Position numbers and translations under genes: made by a program. From Chloroflexi bacterium AL-N1 (GTDB lineage: Bacteria > Chloroflexota > Chloroflexia > Chloroflexales > Roseiflexaceae), in contig WYDT01000044.1 of the NCBI GenBank assembly GCA_013122435.1, positions 1 through 59,534 on the forward strand: DNA of 59,534 nucleotides, written 5' to 3'. The notes below the pieces were generated by a model, which was not told where the DNA came from, ran no database searches, and saw only the letters and a list, made by a program, of their open reading frames with translations. Below, piece after piece: positions 44,151 to 52,955 of this stretch. Within the stretch, counting starts at the first letter, position 1, and every line of letters begins with the position of its first letter.

Positions 44151-44240
44151 GTCTATCCTATCTGGCTGTGCTATGATTGCCATTCGCAGCAGGTGCATTG
44201 ACACCCATACTGATGAACCAATAATGAGGAGTATTGTTTC

Positions 44241-44903
44241 GTGGAGCAAGTACGTGCAGTTCGACGTCAACATGTGACGATTGCAGGCAATATTGGGGTT
44301 GGCAAAAGCACGCTGGTTAGTATACTGGCCGAGGATTTCGGGTGGCAGCCATACTATGAGTTAGTCGCTGAACATCCCTATCTTGATGATTACTACGCTG
44401 ATCGGGAGCGATGGGGCTTTCATTCACAGATCTGGTTTCTTTCACAACGGTATGAGCAACATCAAGAAATCGCGGATACACCTGTTTCAGTATGTCAGGA
44501 CCGGAGTATCTATGAAGACTACGAGGTCTTTGTAAAGGGCTTGTTGGAGCAAGGTATTTTCTCACACCGTGATTTTCGAACCTATCGTCGACTGTTTCAG
44601 GCCCTGGTGCGTGGTATTCATCCCCCGACACTTATGGTGTATCTCCAGGCCAGTGTTCCGACATTATTACAGCGGATTAATGGCCGTTCACGTGCGTATG
44701 AACGTAGTATTCCAGCAGCGTATCTTGAGCATCTCAATTGTCGCTACGACGAGTGGCTGCGTCGTTTTGAGTTATGCCCGGTGCTAACGATTGAGACGGA
44801 CACCCTTGATTTTGCCCACGATGTTCAGGCACGGCGCGAGATTGTCGAGCTGATTGGCCAGCATACCGGCATGCGTGGTATTGTGCAAGAGCGCTTTATC
44901 TGA
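44241..44903 (+). CDS. Deoxynucleoside kinase
   Basis: 220 residues. The P-loop GNIGVGKST, the ERS/DRS-type motif CQDRSIYED and the lid arginines in RINGRSRAYERSI identify the dAdo/dCyd/dGuo kinase family of nucleoside salvage. Specificity between purine and pyrimidine deoxynucleosides cannot be set from sequence. The GTG start at 44241 has GAGGAG upstream. Confidence 0.9.
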   Translation: MEQVRAVRRQHVTIAGNIGVGKSTLVSILAEDFGWQPYYELVAEHPYLDDYYADRERWGFHSQIWFLSQRYEQHQEIADTPVSVCQDRSIYEDYEVFVKGLLEQGIFSHRDFRTYRRLFQALVRGIHPPTLMVYLQASVPTLLQRINGRSRAYERSIPAAYLEHLNCRYDEWLRRFELCPVLTIETDTLDFAHDVQARREIVELIGQHTGMRGIVQERFI

Positions 44904-45000
44904 GGGTTTGCCAGCACAACCAGTCGGTTTTATAATGGTAGTACTCCAATAAAGCTACTGAACGATCATTGTAGCCATAGTTTGTAGATAGGAACACATT

Positions 45001-45951
45001 GTGACAACCTTCTGCGATATAGTGGCGTTCGCTGAGAACGTGCGCGCTAATGTCGCGCAGGTCATTGTGGGGAAGGAAACTGCTATTGATCTGTTGCTGG
45101 TCACACTGCTGTGTGGTGGCCACGCACTGCTCGAGGATGTCCCCGGTGTGGGGAAGACTATGCTCGCCCGTGCGCTTGCGCTTTCGTTAGGGTTAGATTT
45201 TCGTCGTCTCCAATGTACGCCGGACTTGCTCCCGAATGATGTGCTAGGTGTGTCGATCTATCGTCAGGGAAGGGATGCATTTGTGCTCCAGCCTGGTCCT
45301 ATCTTCACGCATATTTTATTAGCCGATGAAATTAATCGTGCGACACCACGCACCCAGAGCGCTCTGCTTGAAGCAATGGGTGAGGGCCAGGTCACCATCG
45401 ATGGTGAAACACGACAGCTCCATCAACCTTTTCTGGTCCTGGCGACGCAGAATCCGGTTGAGTTTGAGGGTACATTTCCTCTTCCAGAAGCGCAACTCGA
45501 TCGTTTTTTCATGCAAATCGTGCTGGGTTACCCCACCCCGGAAGAAGAAGCGCGTATGCTACAGGTCTTAGAGGGAGCCCATCCTATCGGAAGCGTGGGC
45601 CAGGTTGTTGATGGTGGCACCCTGCCGCGGTTGCAACAAGCTATCTGGAAGGTGCACGTAGAGACGAGTGTTCGTGAGTACTTGATTCGACTGGCGAATG
45701 CCACCCGTCAGCATCCCGAATTAACACTTGGCGTAAGTCCCCGTGCGACGTTGGCCCTGTTTCGGGCAGCCCAGGCCTATGCAGCCCTTGCTGATCGAGA
45801 GTATGTTATTCCCGATGATGTGAAGACCTTAGCCTCACCTGTATGGCGACATCGTTTGTCTGTGCGTCCTGAGAGCATGCTGAGGGGGCATACAGCCGAT
45901 GCGATATTGCAGAATGTTCTGTCAGAAACGTTACTCGATTTAGGTGATTAA
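45001..45951 (+). CDS. MoxR-family AAA+ ATPase
   Basis: 316 residues. Walker A is in EDVPGVGKTM (near 46-54). Walker B is ILLADEINRATPRTQSALLEAMGEGQV, with the family-specific insertion. Sensor 1 is LVLATQNPVEFEGTFPLPEAQLDRF. The C-terminal lid contains GVSPRATLALFRAAQAYA. MoxR ATPases act as chaperones that activate or assemble partner proteins, usually encoded with a DUF58 protein; here the DUF58 gene follows after an interposed ClC gene. The GTG start lies after a weak AGGAA site. Confidence 0.92.
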   Translation: MTTFCDIVAFAENVRANVAQVIVGKETAIDLLLVTLLCGGHALLEDVPGVGKTMLARALALSLGLDFRRLQCTPDLLPNDVLGVSIYRQGRDAFVLQPGPIFTHILLADEINRATPRTQSALLEAMGEGQVTIDGETRQLHQPFLVLATQNPVEFEGTFPLPEAQLDRFFMQIVLGYPTPEEEARMLQVLEGAHPIGSVGQVVDGGTLPRLQQAIWKVHVETSVREYLIRLANATRQHPELTLGVSPRATLALFRAAQAYAALADREYVIPDDVKTLASPVWRHRLSVRPESMLRGHTADAILQNVLSETLLDLGD

Positions 45952-46025
45952 GCAGCGATGATATGTGTCCACACGCTGTGTGGATGTGTTTTTGTCGGAT
46001 GAAAGTATGTAAGGTTAGGATAGTT

Positions 46026-48110
46026 ATGGCAAGCTCAGGAGAGCATAAGCAAGTAGGATCTGCAGTTCGTCGGGGGCTTCGATGGCTGCGTCGTGTTGTC
46101 CCAGGGTGGGCCAATTTTGAGGGGCAACGTTATCTGCGTAAGTGGTTGCCGATCAGTCTTGCGATTGGTATTGTTGCAGGCTTAGGTGCGATTGGGTTTT
46201 CCTTTGCCATCGATTTTGTGACAGAAGTTGCTCTGGGTGAGATCATCGGATATTTGCCACCGTCACCGATTGGTGAGGGCGATACCGGAATCATGTCGAT
46301 GGAGCGTCCCTGGTTGTTGCCGATTGTGACTGGGTTGGGTGGACTAATCTCTGGTATTATCGTCTATTCGCTGGCCCCCGAAGCAGAAGGCCATGGTACC
46401 GATGCAGCTATCGATGCTATTCACCATAAACGTGGTCGGGTACGTTTGCTGGTGGTGCCGGTCAAATTGATTTCGTCTGCCATTACTATTGGCACCGGTG
46501 GTTCGGCAGGTCGTGAAGGTCCTGCCGCACAGATCTCGGCTGGTTTTGGCTCGTTTCTGGGCCAGCGGTTGGGATTAAGCCCACAGGAGCGTCGGATTGC
46601 GGTGGCCGTTGGGATGGGTGCGGGTATTGGGGCGATCTTTCGTGCGCCGCTTGGTGGTGCCTTGATGGCGGCGGAGATTTTATACATCAATGATATGGAA
46701 GTCGAAGCATTAACGCCGACCCTGATTGCCTCGATTGTTGGATATGCGATTTATGGGCTGGTGTATGGATATGAACCTATTTTTGGCGAACAGGTGCAGT
46801 TGGGGCTGACGCATCCAACCCAACTCCTATACTATGCACTGCTGGGTGTTATCTGTGGTCTGGTTGGGCTCTTGTACAATAAATCATTTTATGGTGTGAC
46901 GGATGTGTTTCAGAAACTCCGCACGCCGCGCTGGATCAAGCCTGCCATTGGTGGTGTGCTGGTCGGGTGTATGGGTTTGGTTGTCCCAGGGGCATTGCAC
47001 ACCGGATACGGTTGGGTGCAGATCAGTATGGGCGAAGGTCTGTTCAACATTCCACTATGGATGGTGTTAATTTTACCCTTTGCCAAGATTCTCTCCACAT
47101 CGCTCTCCATCGGTTCTGGCGGATCAGGCGGTATCTTTGGGCCTGGCATGGTGATTGGTGGTTTGCTGGGAGCATCGTTCTGGCGTTTGGGCTACACTAT
47201 TTTACCCCAGATGCCCAGTGTTCCTGAGCCATTTGTGATCATCAGTATGATGGCACTCTTTGGTAGTATTGCCCATGCACCGTTGGCAATGATGTTGATG
47301 GTTGCCGAGATGACAGGCAACCTGTCGTTGTTGGCCCCGGCGATGGTTGCCGTCGCGATTGCCACGGCATTGGTTGGTAATAGTACGATCTATCGAAGCC
47401 AACTCGGTACGCGGGCCGACTCGCCGACACATCGGGTGCTGTTTAGTTTTCCGTTGCTCTCATCGTTGCTGGTGCGTGATGCCATGAGGGATGGTGGGCC
47501 GGTTATCGCTGCTGAGGCACCGTTGAGCTTGGCTGAGTCGCAGATCGATACTGATCGGACCACGGATCTGGTAGTACACAATAAACGTAACGAAGTTGTC
47601 GGCTTTATGAGTTTTAGCCAGCTCCAGCAGATTCCACCCTCAAAACGGACAACAACGCTGGTGCAGGATGTGATGGTCAGCGATATGCCACAAATCGAAG
47701 CCGATGAAGCCATGGATGTCGCGTTGGAGCGTATCGCTAGTCGGGGGCTGAGTTGGGGGCCGGTGTTAGAGTCACGTCAATTGGCAGGGCGTTTACATGT
47801 GAGCGATGTGATGCAGATCTATAAATCCACGCTTGAGCAAAGTGTGCGACGGGCGACGGCGCTGACAAGCAATTCAACGCTGTTCGAGGTACGGGTGAAT
47901 CCCGCTTCGCCGCTCGCAGGGCATATGCTCAAAGAGGTGTCGTTTCCGGCAAATACGCTGGTGGTCTCGATCAATCGTGATGGGGAAACGCTCTTTCCCC
48001 GTGCGACGACACGTCTTGAAGCGGGGGATATTGTGATGGTGATGGCCGACCAAACCAGTGAGCCACAGCTACGTACATTTCTTGAGGATGCGCCAACAAC
48101 GACGTTATAA
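46026..48110 (+). CDS. ClC-family chloride channel/transporter with regulatory domains
   Basis: 694 residues. The three ClC signatures are present: GSAGREGPAAQ (selectivity region, with the gating Glu of GREGP), GAIFRAPLGGALMAAEIL, and GSGGSGGIFGPGMVIGG. The cytoplasmic C-terminus has a CBS pair and then a TrkA-C/RCK-type tail (NPASPLAGHMLKEVSFPANTLVVSI, DIVMVMAD), which suggests ligand control. The presence of GREGP fits either channel or H+/Cl- exchanger. AGGA precedes the ATG at 46026. It lies between moxR-like and DUF58 genes with a two-base gap to the latter. Confidence 0.92.
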   Translation: MASSGEHKQVGSAVRRGLRWLRRVVPGWANFEGQRYLRKWLPISLAIGIVAGLGAIGFSFAIDFVTEVALGEIIGYLPPSPIGEGDTGIMSMERPWLLPIVTGLGGLISGIIVYSLAPEAEGHGTDAAIDAIHHKRGRVRLLVVPVKLISSAITIGTGGSAGREGPAAQISAGFGSFLGQRLGLSPQERRIAVAVGMGAGIGAIFRAPLGGALMAAEILYINDMEVEALTPTLIASIVGYAIYGLVYGYEPIFGEQVQLGLTHPTQLLYYALLGVICGLVGLLYNKSFYGVTDVFQKLRTPRWIKPAIGGVLVGCMGLVVPGALHTGYGWVQISMGEGLFNIPLWMVLILPFAKILSTSLSIGSGGSGGIFGPGMVIGGLLGASFWRLGYTILPQMPSVPEPFVIISMMALFGSIAHAPLAMMLMVAEMTGNLSLLAPAMVAVAIATALVGNSTIYRSQLGTRADSPTHRVLFSFPLLSSLLVRDAMRDGGPVIAAEAPLSLAESQIDTDRTTDLVVHNKRNEVVGFMSFSQLQQIPPSKRTTTLVQDVMVSDMPQIEADEAMDVALERIASRGLSWGPVLESRQLAGRLHVSDVMQIYKSTLEQSVRRATALTSNSTLFEVRVNPASPLAGHMLKEVSFPANTLVVSINRDGETLFPRATTRLEAGDIVMVMADQTSEPQLRTFLEDAPTTTL

Positions 48111-48112
48111 CG

Positions 48113-49279
48113 ATGAATGAGCTTTTCTGGCTAACCATTTTATTGTTTGTTATTGCTGCTGTCTTGCGTAGTGAATTATTTTTCTACTTACTCTACGTGG
48201 TGGTCGGGCTGCAACTGGTGGCGCGGTTCTGGATACGACAGAGCGCACGTAGTCTTACGTGGCGACGTCGTATGCCTACAGCCGCTTTTCAAGGCGAACC
48301 CTTGCAGGTTGAACTTGAGTTGACTAACACGAGTTTGCTCCCATTGCCTTGGCTGTCGTTTTCGGAGAGTCTCCCGACAGCGCTCCACAATCCACCATCG
48401 ATCCACAAGGTTATCTCACTGGGTGCGCGAGAACAACGTACTATTCGCTACACACTTATGGGGCAACAACGGGGTTTCTATCAAATCGGGCCGCTTGCCC
48501 TACGAACTGGCGATGTGTTGGGACTTAGTGAGCGAACGCTGCGTGGTCCTGATAACGATTACCTGACGATCTATCCCACGGTGCTCTCACTTGATGAATT
48601 GGGGCTGCCAGCATCGCTCCCCTATGGTACCCTTGCCGCGCAACAACGCCTCTTTTATGATCCGGCGCGACCTGCGGGTGTACGACCTTACCAGGCTACC
48701 GATGGTATTCGGCGGATTGATTGGAAAACCTCTGCACGTTTAGGTGCTCCCCACGTGCGACGCTATCAGCCTGCCATTGCGCTTGAGTCACTGATTGCAC
48801 TCTCGTTTGTGCGTGATGAATATCAGGGTCGCTATATCTATGATACGATGGAACGCGCACTCGTTGCCGCTGCATCAGTTGCATCGCATCTGGTCGGTCT
48901 GGGTCAGCCGGTTGGCCTGTGTACAAACGGATGTGATCCAGCGAGTGGTTCGATGGCCACACCTATCCCAGTTGCTGCGGGGCGTAGTCATCTTATCGCT
49001 ATGTTGGAGCTGCTGGGTCGTCTGGAAACAGGTGATGATGAGCCGCTATCCGACGTGCTGTTTCGTACAAGTGCTCATTTTGGCTGGGGGAGTACTGTTG
49101 TGGTTATCACGGGACAGCGTGGCGTTGATCTGGTGGCTGCATTGTTGCCGTTGAAACAGCGAGGACTCAATATTGCCCTGATTATGACAGAGCCACTACC
49201 AGACGATCTGGGGCTACCTCGTCGTCACGGTATTACGACTATGGGTTTATGGCGCGATGGACGACCAACTTTTGCATAG
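48113..49279 (+). CDS. DUF58-domain protein
   Basis: 388 residues. Two N-terminal membrane helices (WLTILLFVIAAVLRSELFFYLLYVVVGL in two parts) precede an extracytoplasmic-like beta region. The DUF58 core follows: the signature GVRPYQATDGIRRIDWKTSARLG is at about 195-217, then a von-Willebrand-like fold. It is the usual partner of the MoxR ATPase at 45001-45951. It begins two bases after the ClC stop and so depends on the same transcript. Confidence 0.9.
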   Translation: MNELFWLTILLFVIAAVLRSELFFYLLYVVVGLQLVARFWIRQSARSLTWRRRMPTAAFQGEPLQVELELTNTSLLPLPWLSFSESLPTALHNPPSIHKVISLGAREQRTIRYTLMGQQRGFYQIGPLALRTGDVLGLSERTLRGPDNDYLTIYPTVLSLDELGLPASLPYGTLAAQQRLFYDPARPAGVRPYQATDGIRRIDWKTSARLGAPHVRRYQPAIALESLIALSFVRDEYQGRYIYDTMERALVAAASVASHLVGLGQPVGLCTNGCDPASGSMATPIPVAAGRSHLIAMLELLGRLETGDDEPLSDVLFRTSAHFGWGSTVVVITGQRGVDLVAALLPLKQRGLNIALIMTEPLPDDLGLPRRHGITTMGLWRDGRPTFA

Positions 49280-49297
49280 ATACAGAAGGAGTAGTAT

Positions 49298-49657
49298 ATG
49301 CCAACCTTGAACGAACGTATTGGTGATATTGTGAAACGAAAACGCCAGCGGGACCGTTTGACGCAGAGCGATGTTGGTTCTCGTATTGGTGTCAGTGGTT
49401 CGTATATTAGCAGTATCGAGTCAGCCCAGACCAGTGCGCGGATTGCGGAGATCGAGGGACTGGCCAATGTCTTTCGGACAACGGCGATAGAACTTATCAA
49501 CGAGGCTGCCCAGCTCGATAGCTATCGGGTTACCGCAACGAACCGTGAACGTGAGGCGTTTCTGGCTTTGTACGATGGGCTTTCACCCGAGAACCAGAAA
49601 CAAGCACGCACCTTTTTGCTCTTTTTGCGCGATCAACAAAATCTTGTTAAGGATTAA
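49298..49657 (+). CDS. XRE-family helix-turn-helix regulator
   Basis: 119 residues. A Cro/C1-type HTH spans about 7-62 (RIGDIVKRKRQRDRLTQSDVGSRIGVSGSYISSIES, in helices), with recognition helix VSGSYISSIE. A helical tail of about 50 residues may dimerise. AAGGAG lies just upstream of the ATG. It follows the DUF58 gene by 18 bases, so it is probably the last gene of that operon and may regulate it. Confidence 0.88.
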   Translation: MPTLNERIGDIVKRKRQRDRLTQSDVGSRIGVSGSYISSIESAQTSARIAEIEGLANVFRTTAIELINEAAQLDSYRVTATNREREAFLALYDGLSPENQKQARTFLLFLRDQQNLVKD

Positions 49658-49692
49658 GGTCCATTATCATAGTGGTTACCAAATATCACAGG

Positions 49693-49719
49693 GGCGCGAC
49701 AGCTTTGAGCCGTCGCGCC
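49693..49719. terminator. GC-rich hairpin between convergent genes
   Basis: The 8-bp arms GGCGCGAC and GTCGCGCC lie between the XRE gene (+) and the VWA gene (-). Internal AGC/GCT-like pairing can extend it. No U-run follows on either strand. Confidence 0.6.
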
Positions 49720-49743
49720 GTATCAGCGCTATACGTTCATCCA

Positions 49744-51045
49744 TCACTCATTGTTCTGTTCGTCGAGTTCTTCATCAAGCTCATCCACAGCCTGGTCGAT
49801 GCCTTCATCAAGCTCATCCACAGCCTGGTCAACTCCTGTGCCGAATTCATCGGTGGCTCGATCTATTCTGGTATTCAATTCATTGCTGGCTTGATCTATG
49901 AGTGCGCCATGTAACTCGGCGTCATAGAGACCGTCTGCATAGTTCTGCCTGATTGCATTCTGCATGTGGTCATACTCACGCCGCGCTTTCTCATCGATAC
50001 AATCATATGTGGCACTTAAGGCGTCATATATCTTATCGTACTGTTCTCTTTCCTGTGAATCCACACAATCATAATAATCACGCAGAGCCCGGGATGTCTC
50101 ATCAAACGCCTCGCGTATCTCACCCTGCGTACGTGCTTCGATGTAGTCACCACCACCAGCCTCGGCCACAGCCTGGAGTTGGGCAGCGGTTTCAGTATCT
50201 ACGTCAAACCCAATGACATTGATAACGGCCTGGATATCAGACTCATGCAGGGTGCGGGCAGCGGTTACCGGATCGCCATCGCAGGTCTCGATACCGTCGG
50301 AAACCAGATAGATAAAGTTGGCACCGCCAACACGATCAATATTGTTAAAGTCGATCTGGGCGGCTTCCAGAGAACGTGCAATCGGGGTCCAGCCGGTTGG
50401 CTCAAATGCATCAATCGCGGTTTCAAAGGCATCCACATCAAGGTTTTGGAAGGGGTACAGTAATTCAGTTCCTTCACAAGACTCAGCGCGATCGATTTCC
50501 TCGTTGGAACCAGTATGGCCATAGACTCGGAAGGCTACCTGGGCAGCTTCGGGTACCTCTTTGATAAATTCCACCAAGGCAGCTTTAGCCGAGGTAATCT
50601 TAGGTTGTCCATTAATTTCGCCTGCCATACTACCAGAGGAATCGAGAATGATTTGGATAGCCAGCGCTTCTTTGGGATCGCTACCTGTGAGCATTCCATG
50701 TACCTCACAGACAGCCTGTTGCGAGACCTCGATCTGACAGATCTCGTAGTCCTCACCAAAGCGTGCTAATAGCTCGGCATAGATTTCGTCCAGATCGTCA
50801 ATAGTGGCAGTTTGGGGGGTAGGAGTTTCCTGCGGAATTTCGGTGATCGGTACTTCAGTAGCAGATGGATCGATGGAGTCCGATCGCTCTGTGGAGGGTG
50901 TTTGGTTGTCAGGCAGGATGTTGTCGGCGAGAGGCGGGTCGGTAATGTTGGTGTCAGTTTGGGTGGCCGTGGGCGTTGGACCACACTGACTGCTCAATAG
51001 CAGCACAGTGATCAGTAGCACACTCCGGGTGATGATCCGCATCAT
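49744..51045 (-). CDS. VWA-domain lipoprotein
   Basis: 433 residues. The signal peptide MMRIITRSVLLITVLLLSSQC ends in a probable lipobox with Cys21 (Gln at -1 is atypical). A Thr/Pro-rich spacer leads to a VWA domain with the MIDAS motif Asp-x-Ser-x-Ser in IILDSSGSMAG and later residues in PTGWTPIARSLE and YLVSDGIETCDGD. A helical C-terminal region ends in repeated acidic units (DQAVDELDE). The ATG at 51045 has GGAG upstream; a longer frame to 51180 lacks a ribosome site. Confidence 0.85.
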   Translation of the reverse strand: MMRIITRSVLLITVLLLSSQCGPTPTATQTDTNITDPPLADNILPDNQTPSTERSDSIDPSATEVPITEIPQETPTPQTATIDDLDEIYAELLARFGEDYEICQIEVSQQAVCEVHGMLTGSDPKEALAIQIILDSSGSMAGEINGQPKITSAKAALVEFIKEVPEAAQVAFRVYGHTGSNEEIDRAESCEGTELLYPFQNLDVDAFETAIDAFEPTGWTPIARSLEAAQIDFNNIDRVGGANFIYLVSDGIETCDGDPVTAARTLHESDIQAVINVIGFDVDTETAAQLQAVAEAGGGDYIEARTQGEIREAFDETSRALRDYYDCVDSQEREQYDKIYDALSATYDCIDEKARREYDHMQNAIRQNYADGLYDAELHGALIDQASNELNTRIDRATDEFGTGVDQAVDELDEGIDQAVDELDEELDEQNNE

Positions 51046-51448
51046 ACAATCTCCATGTTGCTGTCTCGTGTGATGTTGGTGTTCTACCTGATCCACACTG
51101 ACCCACCCAGCCCTTTTTGCTGTTTTCAAAGCCGATACGGGCTGCTTACCGCACGTTTCCACATCTTTGAGACAATGCATTATATTGTGTCAATAAAATG
51201 AGCTTGATTTTAACACAGGATGATCTCATTTGTTGCATTTGAAATTTTCAAGTGTTGAGTTTTCATTATTCTGGGAAGGTGAAATCCCCTACATGTGGAT
51301 GGATCTGAGCTTGTAGTAAAAATGCTTGATCATGGGGTATTCACAAAGTAGGTATATCTGCTATAATATGTAGTACTTTCTATAATCAAGTTTTATAGTA
51401 ATTGTCTCACTCCAAGCTGTACATGCTTGTATCTATGAAGGAGGGGAT
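51046..51448. promoter_or_regulatory. Divergent intergenic region with two TATAAT hexamers
   Basis: No gene is supported. TATAAT occurs at 51362-51367 and again at 51381-51386, both upstream of the receiver gene; neither has a convincing -35 hexamer. The part near 51200 is AT-rich and probably serves the VWA gene. Confidence 0.4.
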
Positions 51449-51856
51449 ATGCCTACTTTGTTAGTGATCGGTGACAATCCTGGTACGTTGTTTTGTGTTC
51501 GTACTGCTGTGCCTCAATGGCGGGTTATCTCAGCGGGTAGTGGTATAATGGGGGTGGGTTTGCTGCAACAACATCAGTGTGCCTTCGATCTTATAGTCGT
51601 TGATACACACTTGCCAGATCTTGATGGCCTTTCGCTATGTACGCAAATTCGCTCCCTCAATCCCACCATACCAATACTATTCTATACAGATCGCCCCGTT
51701 CCATTGGCTATTTTGGACGAACTTGGCTATGTAACTTGTTTGTTGAAACCAGCGATGATCGAGGAGATTATTGCTGCTTTATATGCTGCTATTGACCAAA
51801 CGGTCTCACCATCTGCATCTGTATCTCTAAAGGTGACTTACCAACAAGTTGCGTAA
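51449..51856 (+). CDS. Stand-alone receiver-domain protein
   Basis: 135 residues forming only a CheY-like domain. The phosphoacceptor Asp is in LIVVDTHLPDLDG, the conserved Thr in ILFYTDR and the Lys in TCLLKPAMIEE. The first acidic pair is reduced: LLVIGDNPG has Gly-Asp instead of Asp-Asp, which may weaken magnesium binding. There is no output domain and no kinase beside it. GGAGGGG precedes the ATG. Confidence 0.85.
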   Translation: MPTLLVIGDNPGTLFCVRTAVPQWRVISAGSGIMGVGLLQQHQCAFDLIVVDTHLPDLDGLSLCTQIRSLNPTIPILFYTDRPVPLAILDELGYVTCLLKPAMIEEIIAALYAAIDQTVSPSASVSLKVTYQQVA

Positions 51857-51952
51857 TAGATAGTGTTTAATCTCGTGATGTAGCGGTGTAAGGGAGTGGT
51901 GGTGAGTTTTGATAGTCTGTGAATGTGGGTAAAGTTCAGTTAGTGTATAGCT

Positions 51953-51999
51953 TAAATGGCTAAAGTGAGCGTTCAGCTAACGCTCACTTTAGCCATTTA
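51953..51999. repeat. 21-bp perfect inverted repeat
   Basis: The arms 51953-51973 and 51979-51999 are exact complements around a 5-base loop (CAGCT). It lies about 100 bases downstream of the receiver gene and before the YcxB-like gene. There is no U-tract. It could be a terminator, a transcript-protecting hairpin or a relic of a small mobile element. Confidence 0.8.
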
Positions 52000-52056
52000 T
52001 TGTGTTACTATACTCTCAACATTTGATGAACTTACTGACTTAGTTCTTCATAATGT

Positions 52057-52599
52057 GTGCTCGTGCAGATTAACTTCACCTTACACGCTGAAGATATGGG
52101 TGCCCTGCAGCAGTATTCCAGAGAGAGATCTCCGTACATTCGCACTTCTTTACGTGGATGTGCCATTATTGTATTACTTCTTTTAAGTGTTATTGTTGGA
52201 TTAACACAACCAGATCTATTTCTATAGTTGATTGTTGTTGGTCTGATTGGATGGATAAGTTTATATGCTCTGTGGCGTCTATTCCTTCGCGCACGTTTTA
52301 GTACTGTTCATCCAGAAAAACTTCCACCGGGAGTGCTCGGAAATCATACTATCGAGATAAGCGAAAAATGTCTCCGTGAAACCACTGACGTGAATGATAC
52401 TGCATATGCGTGGGAAAACATCGGTGCTATTGAACAGGATGAGCAATACCTATACATTTTTGTCGGCATGCTTTGTGCGTATATCATTCCCAAACAGGCA
52501 TTTACAACAATCGACGAAGTGCAGGCGTTTCATCACTTAGTGAATACGTATATCCATAAGGCACGGGGAAAACGCTACCGTGCTCAGGATGTGGTGTGA
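52057..52599 (+). pseudogene. YcxB-like membrane protein interrupted by an in-frame TAG
   Basis: From the GTGs at 52057 and 52063 the frame reads a soluble start (INFTLHAEDMGALQQYSRERSP), a membrane helix (GCAIIVLLLLSVIVGLTQPDLF), then TAG at 52225-52227. It continues without any other stop through a second helix (LIVVGLIGWISLYALWRLFL) and the beta-rich YcxB-type domain (TIEISEKCLRETTDVNDTAYAWENIGAIEQ, in pieces). Both halves together match the usual two-helix layout. A TTG right after the TAG might restart translation. Nonsense mutation, base-call error and readthrough are all possible. Confidence 0.65.
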
Positions 52600-52663
52600 G
52601 GCTATACGATTGCCAACATCTCGCAGTCCCCTTCGTTTGAAGCGCGATCTCTGCTTGAGGAGC

Positions 52664-52693
52664 AATCATAGTATGGTATTCCACGCTATGATT
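52664..52693. repeat. Imperfect palindrome upstream of the pilin cluster
   Basis: AATCATAG and CTATGATT are exact complements enclosing TGG-TATT-CCA. It lies 65 bases after the YcxB-like gene, where it may act as a terminator or as an operator. Confidence 0.4.
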
Positions 52694-52823
52694 TGCAGGT
52701 CATTGATTCGTACTCTCGATCACCCCAAAATCAATTATTTCTATTACGGTGCTCTCTAGAGCAATATCTGTGCTGGTTTAAGTGGGCATGCTTGTGCCTG
52801 TGAGCCGGGTGGAGATGACTCTG

Positions 52824-52881
52824 TTACATCTGTGTTGCAGACCAGTGCAAGATGCCGCACCTCGTTTACACCTGTGTTACA
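52824..52881 (+). promoter_or_regulatory. Pair of 16-bp direct repeats, possible activator sites
   Basis: TTACATCTGTGTTGCA at 52824-52839 and TTACACCTGTGTTACA at 52866-52881 match at 14 of 16 positions. They start 42 bases apart, close to four helical turns, so both sites face the same side of the DNA. They lie about 75-130 bases upstream of the predicted promoter of the pilin-like cluster. Each has an ACA-C/T-CTGTGT core with partial symmetry. Confidence 0.5.
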
Positions 52882-52955
52882 TTTGTATAGAATTTGTAAA
52901 TCAAATATGTTATCAGAAAAGCATATGATGTTTACAAACAGTTTACACAAAACAC

